From positions 1,674,001-1,738,000 of the forward strand of contig NZ_OX336253.1 of assembly GCF_946902045.1 (NCBI RefSeq): a DNA stretch of 64,000 nt. The letters are read 5' to 3'. This DNA comes from Neisseria sp. Marseille-Q5346 (GTDB taxonomy: Bacteria > Pseudomonadota > Gammaproteobacteria > Burkholderiales > Neisseriaceae). The notes beneath the pieces are model-generated. The model worked only from the letters and a program-made list of their open reading frames with translations, did not search any database and was not told where the DNA came from. The position numbers and the translations under genes were made by a program. Positions 42,278 through 51,245 of the stretch are shown here, one piece after another; position 1 is the stretch's first letter, and each line of letters starts with the position of its first letter.

Positions 42278-43898
42278 ATTGCAAGAGCCGGTTTTGGTTG
42301 TCGATGACGAGGCAGACATCCGTGATCTGATGGAAATGACCCTGATGAAAATGGGTCTGCGCGTCGATACTGCGGCTGGTGTTGAAGAAGCCAAAGACAA
42401 GCTGGACAACAACGATTATTCGCTGGTGCTGACTGATATGCGTATGCCCGATGGCTCAGGCCTCGAGGTTGTCCAATACATCGACGAGTTGATGCTCGAC
42501 ACACCCGTTGCCGTGATTACGGCTTTTGGCAATGCCGACCAAGCCGTTGAAGCCTTGAAAGCAGGGGCGTTTGATTATCTGCAAAAACCGATTACGCTGT
42601 CGCAGTTGCGTTCATTGGTTAAATCGGCAGTGTCGGTTTCCGATAATGCTACCGAACCCACGCCGTCTGAAAAAGTCAAATTGCAGCCTGCGCCTGTTTC
42701 TGCTGCCCTGTATAAACCCGAACCTCAGCCGGCTAAGCCTGTTGTAACGCCTCCTAAGAGCGTACAGAGTGAATTTAACCGGCCTTTGACTGTTCCGGAA
42801 GGGCTCAATTCCTTAAAAGAGCGTTTTTCGGCCGGCAGCATCAATCCTGCTTTGCAACAAGACGCACCTATATTGGAAGGCGAGGACGATATGCCTCGCC
42901 TATTAGGTACTTCGCCGCAAATGGTCGAAGTGCGCCACCTGATTCGCAGATTGGCCCGCAGCCTTGTTCCCGTTTATATCTCTGGCGAGTCCGGTACAGG
43001 TAAAGAGCAGGCAGCACGTACTATTCATGAGTTGTCTGACCGCGCCGACAAACCGTTTATTGCTGTCAACTGCGGTGCCATTCCTGAAAATCTGATGGAA
43101 AGCGAATTTTTCGGCTACAAAAAAGGCAGCTTTACCGGCGCAGATCAAGACCGTCTCGGCTTTTTCCAACACGCCGACGGCGGCACTTTGTTCCTTGACG
43201 AAGTTGCCGATTTGCCGCTTGCCATGCAGGTCAAACTTCTGCGCGCCATTCAAGAAAAAGCCGTGCGCCGTATCGGCGATGCGCGGGAAACCTTTGTGGA
43301 TGTGCGCATTATTTGTGCAACCCACAAAAACCTCGAAGCTTTGGTCGAAAGCGGCGCATTCCGTCAGGACTTGTATTACCGCCTCAACGTAGTCTCCCTG
43401 CACATGCCGCCTTTGCGCGAAATGCGCGAAGACTTGGGCGCGCTGATTCTGTATCTGCTGTATAAACACCGTCACGGCAATCAAACCTACAAACTCAGCC
43501 CGAAAGCCCAAGAAGCCCTGTTGCATTACAGCTATCCCGGCAACTTCCGCGAGTTGGAGAATATCCTCGAACGCGCAGTTGCACTGACGGTCGGCCAAGT
43601 GATACAAGTGGACGACTTGCAGATTCAAAACGCCCCACAGGTTAAGGCTGAACGCAGCGGCTTCTCTTTTGACGATATTGCCGAACCTGACGCGCGCGAA
43701 ACTACGCTCAATCATAGCCCCATTCCACCGTTTGATCCGCGTACCATGCAGATACAGGATTACCTCGACCAAGTGGAACGTAGCATCATCGAGCAGGCTT
43801 TGCAGCAAACCCGTTACAACCGTACCCAAGCCGCCAAGCTTTTGGGCATCAGCTTCCGCTCTATGCGCTACCGCATGGAACGCTTGGACATCAATTAA
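42270..43898 (+). CDS. pilR: sigma-54-dependent response regulator PilR
   Basis: NtrC-type activator of 542 residues. The receiver domain has Asp56 in LTDMRMPDG; a Pro-rich linker spans about 125-200; the AAA+ domain has Walker A GESGTGKE and the sigma-54 contact loop GSFTGA (Ser in place of the usual Ala, as in PilR of Pseudomonas). The Fis-type HTH at the end is NRTQAAKLLGISFRSMRYR. With PilS and intact RpoN this forms a complete regulatory set, probably for pilE, which is not in the window. Confidence 0.95.
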   Translation: MNKLQEPVLVVDDEADIRDLMEMTLMKMGLRVDTAAGVEEAKDKLDNNDYSLVLTDMRMPDGSGLEVVQYIDELMLDTPVAVITAFGNADQAVEALKAGAFDYLQKPITLSQLRSLVKSAVSVSDNATEPTPSEKVKLQPAPVSAALYKPEPQPAKPVVTPPKSVQSEFNRPLTVPEGLNSLKERFSAGSINPALQQDAPILEGEDDMPRLLGTSPQMVEVRHLIRRLARSLVPVYISGESGTGKEQAARTIHELSDRADKPFIAVNCGAIPENLMESEFFGYKKGSFTGADQDRLGFFQHADGGTLFLDEVADLPLAMQVKLLRAIQEKAVRRIGDARETFVDVRIICATHKNLEALVESGAFRQDLYYRLNVVSLHMPPLREMREDLGALILYLLYKHRHGNQTYKLSPKAQEALLHYSYPGNFRELENILERAVALTVGQVIQVDDLQIQNAPQVKAERSGFSFDDIAEPDARETTLNHSPIPPFDPRTMQIQDYLDQVERSIIEQALQQTRYNRTQAAKLLGISFRSMRYRMERLDIN

Positions 43899-43902
43899 AA
43901 CG

Positions 43903-43935
43903 TTCAGACGGCCTGAGTTTTCAAGGCCGTCTGAA
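43903..43935. repeat. DUS inverted pair between pilR and rsmJ
   Basis: GTTCAGACGGCCTGA and AAGGCCGTCTGAAAC face each other; rsmJ starts immediately after the second copy, so its ribosome-binding region overlaps the DUS. Confidence 0.75.
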
Positions 43936-43937
43936 AC

Positions 43938-44699
43938 ATGGGCATCATGTACAAGATTTATTTTGACGAAACCGCATCTGCCGAACTTCGCAGCCTTGCC
44001 GAGCCGTTCGGGCTGACCGTTATCGACCGGCAGCCTGAAGAAGACAGTTTCCTTATCGCTGACGAAAGCGGCATCAGCTTGTGCCGCGCAGGTGAAAAAG
44101 GCCGTGTCCGCGTTGATTTTGATGGCGGTGCCGCCCATTACCGGCGTACTAAAGGCGGAGGTGAGTTGATTGCCAAAGCCGTCAACCATACTGCGCAACC
44201 GACTGTCTGGGACGCTACCGGTGGACTGGGACGCGACAGCTTCGTGCTTGCCTCGTTGGGCTTGAATGTACACACTTTTGAACAAAATCCTGCTGTTGCC
44301 TGTCTACTTTCAGACGGCCTCAACAGGGCAGGACAAAGTGAAGAGACACGGGAGATTGCCCAGCGAATTACTTTGCACTTCGGCAATGCCGTTGATTTAA
44401 TGCAGAAATTGGCCGCGCAAAAAGGCAGACCCGATGTGGTGTACCTCGACCCGATGTACCCGGAACGCCGCAAAACCGCCGCCGTGAAAAAAGAAATGGC
44501 CTATTTCCACGACTTGGTCGGCGCGGCACAAGACGAAGCCGAGTTGTTGGACGCAGCGTTGAATACCGCCAAAAAGCGCATTGTCGTCAAACGCCCGCGC
44601 TTGGGCGAATTTCTTGACGGGCGCAAACCTGCTTATCAATACACCGGCAAAAGCACGCGGTTTGACGTTTACCTTCCGACAAGGCCGTCTGAAGACTAG
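43938..44699 (+). CDS. rsmJ: 16S rRNA (guanine1516-N2)-methyltransferase
   Basis: RsmJ (YhiQ) uses SAM to methylate G1516 of 16S rRNA. The product is 253 residues. The SAM-binding loop WDATGGLGRDSFVLAS and the DPMYPERRKTA motif are diagnostic. ATG 43938 or ATG 43947 could start it; the latter gives MYKIYFDE. The C-terminal residues RPSED are encoded by a DUS. Confidence 0.93.
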   Translation: MGIMYKIYFDETASAELRSLAEPFGLTVIDRQPEEDSFLIADESGISLCRAGEKGRVRVDFDGGAAHYRRTKGGGELIAKAVNHTAQPTVWDATGGLGRDSFVLASLGLNVHTFEQNPAVACLLSDGLNRAGQSEETREIAQRITLHFGNAVDLMQKLAAQKGRPDVVYLDPMYPERRKTAAVKKEMAYFHDLVGAAQDEAELLDAALNTAKKRIVVKRPRLGEFLDGRKPAYQYTGKSTRFDVYLPTRPSED

Positions 44700-44801
44700 A
44701 AGCAAACTTGCAACATATCAAAAGAAACCGCCGACGTTATCAGCGCGGCGGCAAAGTGTGCTATAAATACCTTTTCCCAAACTTCATTGGAGCAAACAAT
44801 C

Positions 44802-45485
44802 ATGGAATTAGTATTCATCCGTCACGGACAAAGCGAATGGAACGCGAAAAACCTTTTCACCGGCTGGCGCGACGTCAAGTTGAGCGAGCAAGGTTTGGCA
44901 GAAGCCGCCGCAGCAGGTAAAAAGCTGAAAGAAAAAGGCTATGAATTCGACATCGCCTTTACTTCCGTCCTGACCCGCGCCATCAAAACCTGTAACATCG
45001 TTTTGGAAGAATCCGACCAACTGTTTGTTCCGCAAATCAAATCATGGCGTTTGAACGAGCGCCACTACGGCCAGCTGCAAGGTTTGGATAAAAAACAAAC
45101 CGCAGAAAAATACGGCGACGAGCAAGTCCACATTTGGCGCCGCAGCTACGACACCCTGCCTCCGCTGCTTGATCCTAAAGACCCGCATTCCGCCCACAAC
45201 GACCGCCGCTATGCCAACCTGCCTAGCGATGTTATTCCCGATGGTGAAAACCTCAAAGTTACCCTCGAACGCGTCCTGCCTTTTTGGGAAGACCAAATCG
45301 CCCCGGCCATCTTGAGCGGCAAACGTGTATTGGTTGCGGCACACGGCAACTCTCTGCGTGCGTTGGCCAAACACATCGAAGGCATTTCCGACGAAGACAT
45401 CATGGGCTTGGAAATCCCAACCGGTCAGCCGCTGGTGTACAAATTGGACGAAAACCTGAAAGTGGTTGAGAAATTCTACCTGTAA
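44802..45485 (+). CDS. gpmA: 2,3-bisphosphoglycerate-dependent phosphoglycerate mutase
   Basis: 227 residues, converting 3- to 2-phosphoglycerate through a phosphohistidine. The signature [14 protein letters not shown] has catalytic His8; the second His is in [10 protein letters not shown] chose ATG 44802; TTG 44787 is unlikely because a Shine-Dalgarno-like GGAG lies between them. Confidence 0.97.
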   Translation: MELVFIRHGQSEWNAKNLFTGWRDVKLSEQGLAEAAAAGKKLKEKGYEFDIAFTSVLTRAIKTCNIVLEESDQLFVPQIKSWRLNERHYGQLQGLDKKQTAEKYGDEQVHIWRRSYDTLPPLLDPKDPHSAHNDRRYANLPSDVIPDGENLKVTLERVLPFWEDQIAPAILSGKRVLVAAHGNSLRALAKHIEGISDEDIMGLEIPTGQPLVYKLDENLKVVEKFYL

Positions 45486-45495
45486 GGTAAAGGGA

Positions 45496-45525
45496 AAAAG
45501 GACGTGGCGGACACGTCCTTTTTTT
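45496..45525 (+). terminator. Rho-independent terminator of gpmA
   Basis: Stem AAGGACGTG / CACGTCCTT with a 5-base loop followed by seven T, about 12 bases after the stop. No DUS is involved. Confidence 0.9.
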
Positions 45526-45576
45526 GTATTTGTTTGTATCGTGGCCGTCTGAAAGCAGTTGATGGCGGGCGACATG

Positions 45577-45604
45577 AAAAAAGGACGCGTAAAGCGTCCT
45601 TTAT
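45577..45604 (-). terminator. Rho-independent terminator of dsbC
   Basis: On the minus strand AAAGGACGC and GCGTCCTTT pair, followed by a T run, 18 bases after the dsbC stop. It resembles the gpmA terminator on the other strand. Confidence 0.85.
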
Positions 45605-45621
45605 GGAGATTAAACCCTGTA

Positions 45622-46413
45622 TTACTGGTTTTTCTCGATGATTTCTTTGAGGTGAGGCATAGGGCTGTAACCGCTTTGGCTACGGCCGTTAGGGAAGACC
45701 ACGGTCGGTGTACCATTGAAGCCGAATTGTTCGCCCAATGAAGTGGTTTCCGCAACAGGGTTTTCGCAGTTTGCTTTGCCGCTTGGGAGCTTGCCTTTGC
45801 GCATCCAGTCAATCCATGCCTGAGTCGGATTAGGCTGACACCACAACAGCTCGGCTTTGTGCGCGGCATCAGGGTGCAGGCTTGGAATCGGCATCATGAA
45901 GGTATAAATCGTGATGTCGGTCATTTTTTCAAACTCATGCTCCAAGCGTTTGCAGTACGGGCAGTCCGGATCGGAGAAAACGGCGACTTTCAGTTTGCCG
46001 TTGCCGCGCACTTCTTTGATGGCTTTGTCCAAAGGCAGGGAAGCGAAGTCGATTTTGTTCAAATCGGCGGCGCGTTCTTCAGTCATGCTTTGGCGCGTGT
46101 TGACGTTGATGAGGTCGCCAACGAGCATATAGTCGCCTTTGGCGTCGGTATAGATGATTTGTTTGCCGCTGACGACAACTTCATAAATGCCTTTAATCGG
46201 TGTTTCACTGACGCTCAAAACTTTCAAATCTTGGGCGGCATAGACTTTTTCCAGACGTGTTTTCAAAGAAGCGGCAACAGATTTGTCGGCAGGTGCTTCC
46301 GCTTTGGCAGCCTGAGTAGGCGCCGCGTTGGCGTTGGATACGGCAGGTTGACCGCATGCCAACAAAGGAAGGACGGCAAACGGTGTTAAGATTTTGATTA
46401 ACTTGGTTTTCAT
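45622..46413 (-). CDS. dsbC: thiol:disulfide interchange protein DsbC, lipoprotein form
   Basis: 263 residues; periplasmic disulfide isomerase. A lipobox ends at Cys20 (LLAC), so it is membrane-anchored, unlike the soluble E. coli protein. The dimerisation domain is about 45-115 and the thioredoxin domain has active-site CPYC at 151-154 (DPDCPYCKR) and the cis-Pro in GFNGTPTVV. I chose ATG at 46413 (MKTKLIK). Confidence 0.95.
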   Translation of the reverse strand: MKTKLIKILTPFAVLPLLACGQPAVSNANAAPTQAAKAEAPADKSVAASLKTRLEKVYAAQDLKVLSVSETPIKGIYEVVVSGKQIIYTDAKGDYMLVGDLINVNTRQSMTEERAADLNKIDFASLPLDKAIKEVRGNGKLKVAVFSDPDCPYCKRLEHEFEKMTDITIYTFMMPIPSLHPDAAHKAELLWCQPNPTQAWIDWMRKGKLPSGKANCENPVAETTSLGEQFGFNGTPTVVFPNGRSQSGYSPMPHLKEIIEKNQ

Positions 46414-46548
46414 GCGAGAGACTTGCGTGTGTTGAAAGTAAGGCATTGTATCAAACCTCCGTCATGTCTGCATTGTACTCAGGCTCAAATTATCGTCTGA
46501 AAATAGCTTTCGGCTGTTAAAATACGAAAAAATAATTTGATTGTTTGT

Positions 46549-48738
46549 ATGTTCTACCACCGTATTGCCGTAAACGTGCCGCTTTCAGACGGCCTTTTGA
46601 CTTATTCCCATTCCGAGCCGCTTCCTCCGGGAACGCGGGTGCTTGTGCCTTTCCGCAATAAAACCGTTGTCGGGATTGTGTGGGAAACGGATATTGCCCC
46701 CGATATGGATGCGGCGCGGATTTTGAGCGTTCAGACGGCCTTTGTAGAAGAAAATCCGTTGCCTCAAAGCTGGCGTGATTTGTTGGCGTTTACGTCGCGT
46801 TATTACCACTATCCGACGGGGCAGGCGGTGTTTGCCGCGCTGCCGCAGGGTTTGAAGGAAACGCGTGCGGTGGAAATACCGAAGCCGCCGTTGTTTTACG
46901 CGCTGAACGAAGCGGGTAGGGCGCAAACGCCGCCTCCGGCTCGGTTCAATAAAAAAGCGGCTTTGTGGGATGCGCTGCTGTCGGGCGGAATGACGATGGC
47001 GGCGTTGAAGCAGGTGAACGCGCAGGCGGCGAAATTAATCGAAGATTGGGCGGAACAGGGTTGGATTGAAACGACGGAAGCGGCGAAACCCGTTTTAAGG
47101 TCGTACCACGGGCAGGCTTCGCACTCTGAATTTGTATTAAATGCTGACCAGCAGAAGGCTTCCGATGAAATTCAGACGGCCTTTGGTAAATTTCAACCGT
47201 TTTTGCTGTACGGTATTACCGGCAGTGGCAAGACTGAAGTTTATTTTGATGCGATGGCGAAAGTGTTGGCTCAGGGACGGCAGGTGTTGTTTCTGTTGCC
47301 CGAAATCAATCTCACGCCGCAGCTTTTAAAGCGGGTGGAAAACCGTTTTGCCGACGTGCCGACCGCCGTGTTGCACAGCCAGATGGCGGCAGGCAAGCGC
47401 ACGCAGGATTATCTGCGCGCGATGTTGGGGCAGGCGAAGCTGGTCATTGGCACGCGGCTGGCCGTGTTCACGCCGATGGATGATGTCGGGCTGATTGTGG
47501 TCGATGAGGAACACGACGGCTCGTTCAAGCAAGACAACGAATTGCGCTACCACGCCCGCGATTTAGCGGTGTGGCGGGCGAAGCAGAGCGGCTGCCCCGT
47601 CGTCTTGGGTAGCGCCACGCCCAGCTTGGAGAGTTGGCACAAGGCGCAAAGCGGCGCGTACCGCCTGCTACAACTGACCGAGCGCGCCCATGCTACCGCG
47701 CAACTGCCGCAAGTAGAAATACTCAACGTAGGCCGTCTGAAACTTGACAACGGCTTCTCGCCGCAAGCCTTGCAGCTTTTGAAACAGAATTTTGAAGCAG
47801 GCGGCATGTCGCTGGTGTACCTCAACCGGCGCGGCTTTGCGCCCGCATTATTTTGCGGCGACTGCGGCCATACCTTCGGCTGCCCGAACTGCTCCGCCAA
47901 AATGGTGTTGCACCAACGCGCCCGCCAACTGCGCTGCCACCACTGCGACCACCGAGAACCCATCCCGTTCAAATGCCCCGACTGCGGCAATCAAGACCTG
48001 ACCGCCGTCGGACACGGCACGCAGCGCGTCGAAGAAACCTTGCGTGCCTTCTTGCCCAAGGCAGCCGTCGTCCGCGTCGACAGGGACAGCACGGCGCACA
48101 AAAACGATTGGGCGGATTTGTACCGCCGTATCGCCGACAACGAAATTGACATTCTGGTCGGCACGCAGATGCTCGCCAAAGGTCATGATTTCGCGCGGCT
48201 CAACCTCGTTATTGTATTGAACGCCGACGGCAGCCTGTATAGCGCGGACTTTCGTGCGCCGGAAAGGCTGTTCGCCGAGCTGATGCAGGTATCCGGCAGG
48301 GCGGGGCGCGCCGACAAACCCGGCAAGGTGTTGATACAGACACAACTGCCCGAACATCCTGTCTTCGCTGCCGTCAAAGCGCAAGACTACGCCGTATTTG
48401 CCGAAAACGAATTGAACGAGCGGCAAATGTTCGCCATGCCGCCTTTCGGTTTTCAGACCGCCGTCCGCGCCGACGCGCCGCTCGTGGCCGATGCGATGGA
48501 ATTTCTCAACGCCGCCAAAGAAACCCTCGCCCCACTTTTGCCCGAAAGTGTCTCCCAGTTCGGCGCCGCCCCCATGCTGATGGTGCGCCTCGCCGAACGC
48601 GAACGCGCGCAAGTTTTCCTCGAATCGACATCGCGACAAGATTTACACCGCGCCGTGAGTTTGTGGGTGCAGGTGTTACAGCAAAACCGCGACGGTAAAA
48701 TCAGATGGTCTGTAGATGTTGATGTGCAAGAGGCTTGA
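46549..48738 (+). CDS. priA: primosomal protein N' (replication restart helicase)
   Basis: 729 residues. PriA reloads the replicative helicase at stalled forks. Walker A is GITGSGKTE and the DEAH-like motif DEEHD; two zinc sites use eight cysteines, from FCGDCGH through FKCPDCGN. Helicase motif VSGRAGRA is present. I chose ATG 46549 (MFYHRIAVNVPL); the TTG 12 bases earlier is less likely. It contains several DUS copies (LSDGLL, VQTAF, IQTAF, GRLKL). Confidence 0.96.
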   Translation: MFYHRIAVNVPLSDGLLTYSHSEPLPPGTRVLVPFRNKTVVGIVWETDIAPDMDAARILSVQTAFVEENPLPQSWRDLLAFTSRYYHYPTGQAVFAALPQGLKETRAVEIPKPPLFYALNEAGRAQTPPPARFNKKAALWDALLSGGMTMAALKQVNAQAAKLIEDWAEQGWIETTEAAKPVLRSYHGQASHSEFVLNADQQKASDEIQTAFGKFQPFLLYGITGSGKTEVYFDAMAKVLAQGRQVLFLLPEINLTPQLLKRVENRFADVPTAVLHSQMAAGKRTQDYLRAMLGQAKLVIGTRLAVFTPMDDVGLIVVDEEHDGSFKQDNELRYHARDLAVWRAKQSGCPVVLGSATPSLESWHKAQSGAYRLLQLTERAHATAQLPQVEILNVGRLKLDNGFSPQALQLLKQNFEAGGMSLVYLNRRGFAPALFCGDCGHTFGCPNCSAKMVLHQRARQLRCHHCDHREPIPFKCPDCGNQDLTAVGHGTQRVEETLRAFLPKAAVVRVDRDSTAHKNDWADLYRRIADNEIDILVGTQMLAKGHDFARLNLVIVLNADGSLYSADFRAPERLFAELMQVSGRAGRADKPGKVLIQTQLPEHPVFAAVKAQDYAVFAENELNERQMFAMPPFGFQTAVRADAPLVADAMEFLNAAKETLAPLLPESVSQFGAAPMLMVRLAERERAQVFLESTSRQDLHRAVSLWVQVLQQNRDGKIRWSVDVDVQEA

Positions 48739-48768
48739 TTGAAATGATTCAATCAATAAGGAAATAAA

Positions 48769-48801
48769 AGGCCGTCTGAAAATCTGTTTTCAGACGGCCT
48801 T
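48769..48801. terminator. DUS-pair terminator between priA and the zinc-ribbon gene
   Basis: Inverted AG-DUS with AAAA/TTTT extensions between convergent genes. Confidence 0.85.
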
Positions 48802-48817
48802 AAGTTTTTGAATCAGT

Positions 48818-49492
48818 TTAGAAGAATTTTGCGGCTATATAGCCGAGTGCAAGCAGGCTTAAAACGGCGAACACGATAGCCATTGTAAGCAGAAACTGTG
48901 TTTTCTTCCTCGCTGCAAGTGCAGCCAGCTCAGGATTTTGGCCTAATTCTTCGCGTAGTTGAGATTCCAATTCGGCACGGATTTTTTTGCGCAGCTTTTT
49001 CTCTTCCTGCTCACGTTCATATTTGAGCTTGTGGGCAATTTCGGTTTGTTTTTTATGCTCGAAAGAGATTTTTTCCTGCCATTCAATGCGCTTGCGCTGG
49101 ATAGCCAGCTCATTTTTCTCTGTCAAATCAAAGTGGCAGGTTTTACATTCCTGTGCGTCTAATTCATCAATAATCGTCATGCAGACAGGGCATTGGATAG
49201 GGTCGGGAGCGTTGACTGCCAACACGGGTTCTTCTTCAACCGCTTCCAACTCCATAGCCTGACGGACGATTACGTCCAAACCCAAATAGCTGAAGTAATG
49301 CTGCGCATTTTCGCGCTCGTCTTGGGTGCATTTCTCGGCCACAATAGCTTGCGGACGTTCGGCCAAGGCTTGAATCAGGCTCTCAACTTCGTTTTCAGGC
49401 AGGTTGTCATACAGGCAGGCATGGATACGCTCCCTATCCGTGTTCGGCGGATAGGAAACGTATACGTCGAAAAATTTTTCTTGTTTGCTCAT
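48818..49492 (-). CDS. zinc-ribbon and coiled-coil tail-anchored protein, unknown function
   Basis: 224 residues; family not recognised. The N-terminal region (about 1-85) has no motif I can name. A four-Cys zinc ribbon lies at about 100-120 (CPVC and CKTC), a charged coiled coil at about 125-185, and a single C-terminal membrane segment (about 200-222). This layout suggests a tail-anchored inner-membrane protein with a cytoplasmic metal-binding part. It appears to be monocistronic; the 334-base gap upstream is AT-rich and shows no other gene. Confidence 0.75.
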   Translation of the reverse strand: MSKQEKFFDVYVSYPPNTDRERIHACLYDNLPENEVESLIQALAERPQAIVAEKCTQDERENAQHYFSYLGLDVIVRQAMELEAVEEEPVLAVNAPDPIQCPVCMTIIDELDAQECKTCHFDLTEKNELAIQRKRIEWQEKISFEHKKQTEIAHKLKYEREQEEKKLRKKIRAELESQLREELGQNPELAALAARKKTQFLLTMAIVFAVLSLLALGYIAAKFF

Positions 49493-49776
49493 TGATATCC
49501 CATGAGTATTTCGACTGCGTCAACCAAATGGGTTTAGCCTAAGGTTTTGTTATTGTGTTTGAGCTGTTTTGGCTTGCGATGCAGGCAAAAACAGAGGCCG
49601 CAGTCTTAGGCAGACCGGATAGGGGGTGCCTTTGTGTCGTTAATCGGCTGGACAATGATTTTTATTTATATGGCAATATGCATGTCCAATGTTATGTCTA
49701 TTGTAGAGTAAATATTCACGCCCGATATTATTATTATAAGATAAATCCAATATTGTTTAAAATAAATTCACACAAA

Positions 49777-49802
49777 AGGCCATCTGAAGATACAGACGGC
49801 CT
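49777..49802. repeat. imperfect DUS pair downstream of erpA
   Basis: A variant copy (GGCCATCTGAA) faces a CAGACGGCCTG copy, followed by T-rich sequence on the minus side after erpA. Possible weak terminator. Confidence 0.55.
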
Positions 49803-49826
49803 GTTTTTCATGAAGAAACGGATTGT

Positions 49827-50165
49827 TTATACGGAGAAGGACGAGCCGCAACCGCAAGTCGTTTCGGCATTCGGATTGCGGATGACGAATTGAGAACCTT
49901 GCAGGCTTTCGGTGTAGTCGATTTCCGCACCAACCAGATATTGGTAGCTCATCGGGTCAACCAAGAACGTCAGGCCGTTTTTCTGGATTTCAAAATCGTC
50001 GTCGTTTTTGATTTCATCAAAGGTAAAACCATATTGGAAGCCGGAGCAACCGCCGCCGTTGACGAATACGCGCAATTTCAAATCGGGATTGTTCTCTTCG
50101 GCAATCAGGTCGGCAACTTTGGTGCAGCAGCTGTCAGTAAAGATAATAGGGCTTTCGTCTGACAT
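49827..50165 (-). CDS. erpA: iron-sulfur cluster insertion protein ErpA
   Basis: 112-residue A-type carrier. The three conserved cysteines lie in [12 protein letters not shown] and TCGCGSSF. The ErpA-type reading is preferred over IscA because of the free-standing gene and the [11 protein letters not shown] motif; IscA-like is the alternative. It would deliver [4Fe-4S] clusters to targets such as IspH. Confidence 0.9.
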   Translation of the reverse strand: MSDESPIIFTDSCCTKVADLIAEENNPDLKLRVFVNGGGCSGFQYGFTFDEIKNDDDFEIQKNGLTFLVDPMSYQYLVGAEIDYTESLQGSQFVIRNPNAETTCGCGSSFSV

Positions 50166-50297
50166 GATGTGATTCCTTTTATATGAATATTTTTACTATT
50201 GTCGCGCAAACCGTTAGCCAAGGCAAGTTTGTGCAGACAGGGTCTGCCAGCTTACATGGAGGGCATGGCAGAAATTTCAAGCACCAGTATGTCAGAT

Positions 50298-50984
50298 TTA
50301 GATGCTTCTGCCAAACCATTCTACACGGCCGATGATGGCGACGTCGTCGGTCGGGTTTTTCAAGTCGATTTCAAAAGTAGGGTAGGCCTCGTTGGCAGAA
50401 ATGACGTTGACGATGCCGCCGGGTATCAGTTGCAGGCGTTTAACCAAAAGGTTTTCATTGAGGCGTAAAACATAGAGGCCGTCGCGCGGCGTGGTTTGGC
50501 CGTGGTTGATGAGGATGGTGTCGCCATCATTCAGCACGCCTTCCATCGAGTCGCCTTTGACTGAGATAACGGAAAGGTTTTTGATGTCGCGCGTTACATA
50601 ATTTTCAATCCAATAGCGTCGGAACGCCATGGCGAACATTGGCTGTTCGTCGCCGACGAGCTGACCGTGTCCGGCCGCGGCCTGGATGTCGTAACGCGGC
50701 ACAAAGACAAATTCGTCTATATCGACAGGGTTGCCCAGTGTGTCGGTTGCCGTGGCTTTTGGGGCTTCGGAATCGGGGAAGGGGGAGCCTTCTCCTGTCA
50801 AAAGCCAGTCTATGCTGCAGCCTTTAAGTTGTTTGATTTTTTTTAGCGTTTCCGATTTCGGCAGGCCGCCTTCGTTCCAGATACGGCTGAATCCGGCGAT
50901 GGTCATATCAATATCGGCGGCAATTTTGGCTTGGCGGGCTTCATCTTTCCATAAGAAAGCCAGGCGGTCTTTAAAGGTATCCAT
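50298..50984 (-). CDS. S24-family (CI/LexA-like) transcriptional repressor
   Basis: 228 residues: N-terminal CI-type HTH (about 10-65), then an S24 peptidase-like domain with a candidate Ala-Gly cleavage site (QAAAGHGQ near residue 108), Ser in GDSMEGV and Lys in LLVKRLQL. It resembles phage repressors but no other phage gene is nearby, so it may be a domesticated regulator. It is divergent from a small exported protein gene across 261 bases with repeated CTTAG sites. Confidence 0.88.
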   Translation of the reverse strand: MDTFKDRLAFLWKDEARQAKIAADIDMTIAGFSRIWNEGGLPKSETLKKIKQLKGCSIDWLLTGEGSPFPDSEAPKATATDTLGNPVDIDEFVFVPRYDIQAAAGHGQLVGDEQPMFAMAFRRYWIENYVTRDIKNLSVISVKGDSMEGVLNDGDTILINHGQTTPRDGLYVLRLNENLLVKRLQLIPGGIVNVISANEAYPTFEIDLKNPTDDVAIIGRVEWFGRSI

Positions 50985-51037
50985 GTTTATGCCTTTATGG
51001 AGGTATGTTTTTTATATGGTTTGGACGATTTGAGTGT

Positions 51038-51066
51038 ATTTTACCTTAGTTTTTATAAAATTGTAA
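51038..51066 (-). promoter_or_regulatory. candidate promoter of the S24 repressor
   Basis: On the minus strand TTACAA (51061-51066) and TAAAAT (51038-51043) are 17 bases apart. Both a CTTAG site (51045-51049) and a GTAAG site (51063-51067) lie within it, which would allow autorepression. Confidence 0.6.
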
Positions 51067-51199
51067 GAAAAAAATTACTCAATCTAAGAAAAAGTATTGC
51101 ATATTTTATTTTTTCTTAGTATTATTCGTTTTGTCTTAGATAAATCGATACTTCTAGTTTTATATTTGATTTTTCTTAGTTTGGTTTTATTTGGTTTAG
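51045..51199. promoter_or_regulatory. array of CTTAG/CTAAG operator-like sites
   Basis: Sites at 51045 (CTTAG), 51063 (GTAAG), 51084 (CTAAG), 51115, 51135, 51175 (CTTAG) and 51195 (TTTAG), with centres about 18, 21, 31, 20, 40 and 20 bases apart. The pair at 51084-51093 and 51110-51119 is a perfect 10-base inverted repeat (CTAAGAAAAA / TTTTTCTTAG). Spacing near multiples of 10 puts sites on one DNA face. Probably bound by the adjacent repressor (inference). Confidence 0.6.
51097..51125 (+). promoter_or_regulatory. candidate promoter of the small exported protein gene
   Basis: TTGCAT (51097-51102) and TATTAT (51120-51125) with a 17-base spacer. A CTTAG site occupies the last five spacer bases, so a bound repressor would block RNA polymerase. 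Confidence 0.55.
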
Positions 51200-51245
51200 T
51201 TTTTCTGACTTGAACCTGCTATATGATTATGATGAGAGGTGTGAA

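Noticed and set aside
42903..44285. 460-codon minus-strand open frame across pilR and rsmJ
   Set aside because: It covers parts of two well-supported genes and has no domain or start signal; antisense shadow.
49555..49893. 112-codon plus-strand open frame before and across the end of erpA
   Set aside because: Runs through AT-rich spacer and a DUS pair and overlaps erpA; composition is not protein-like.
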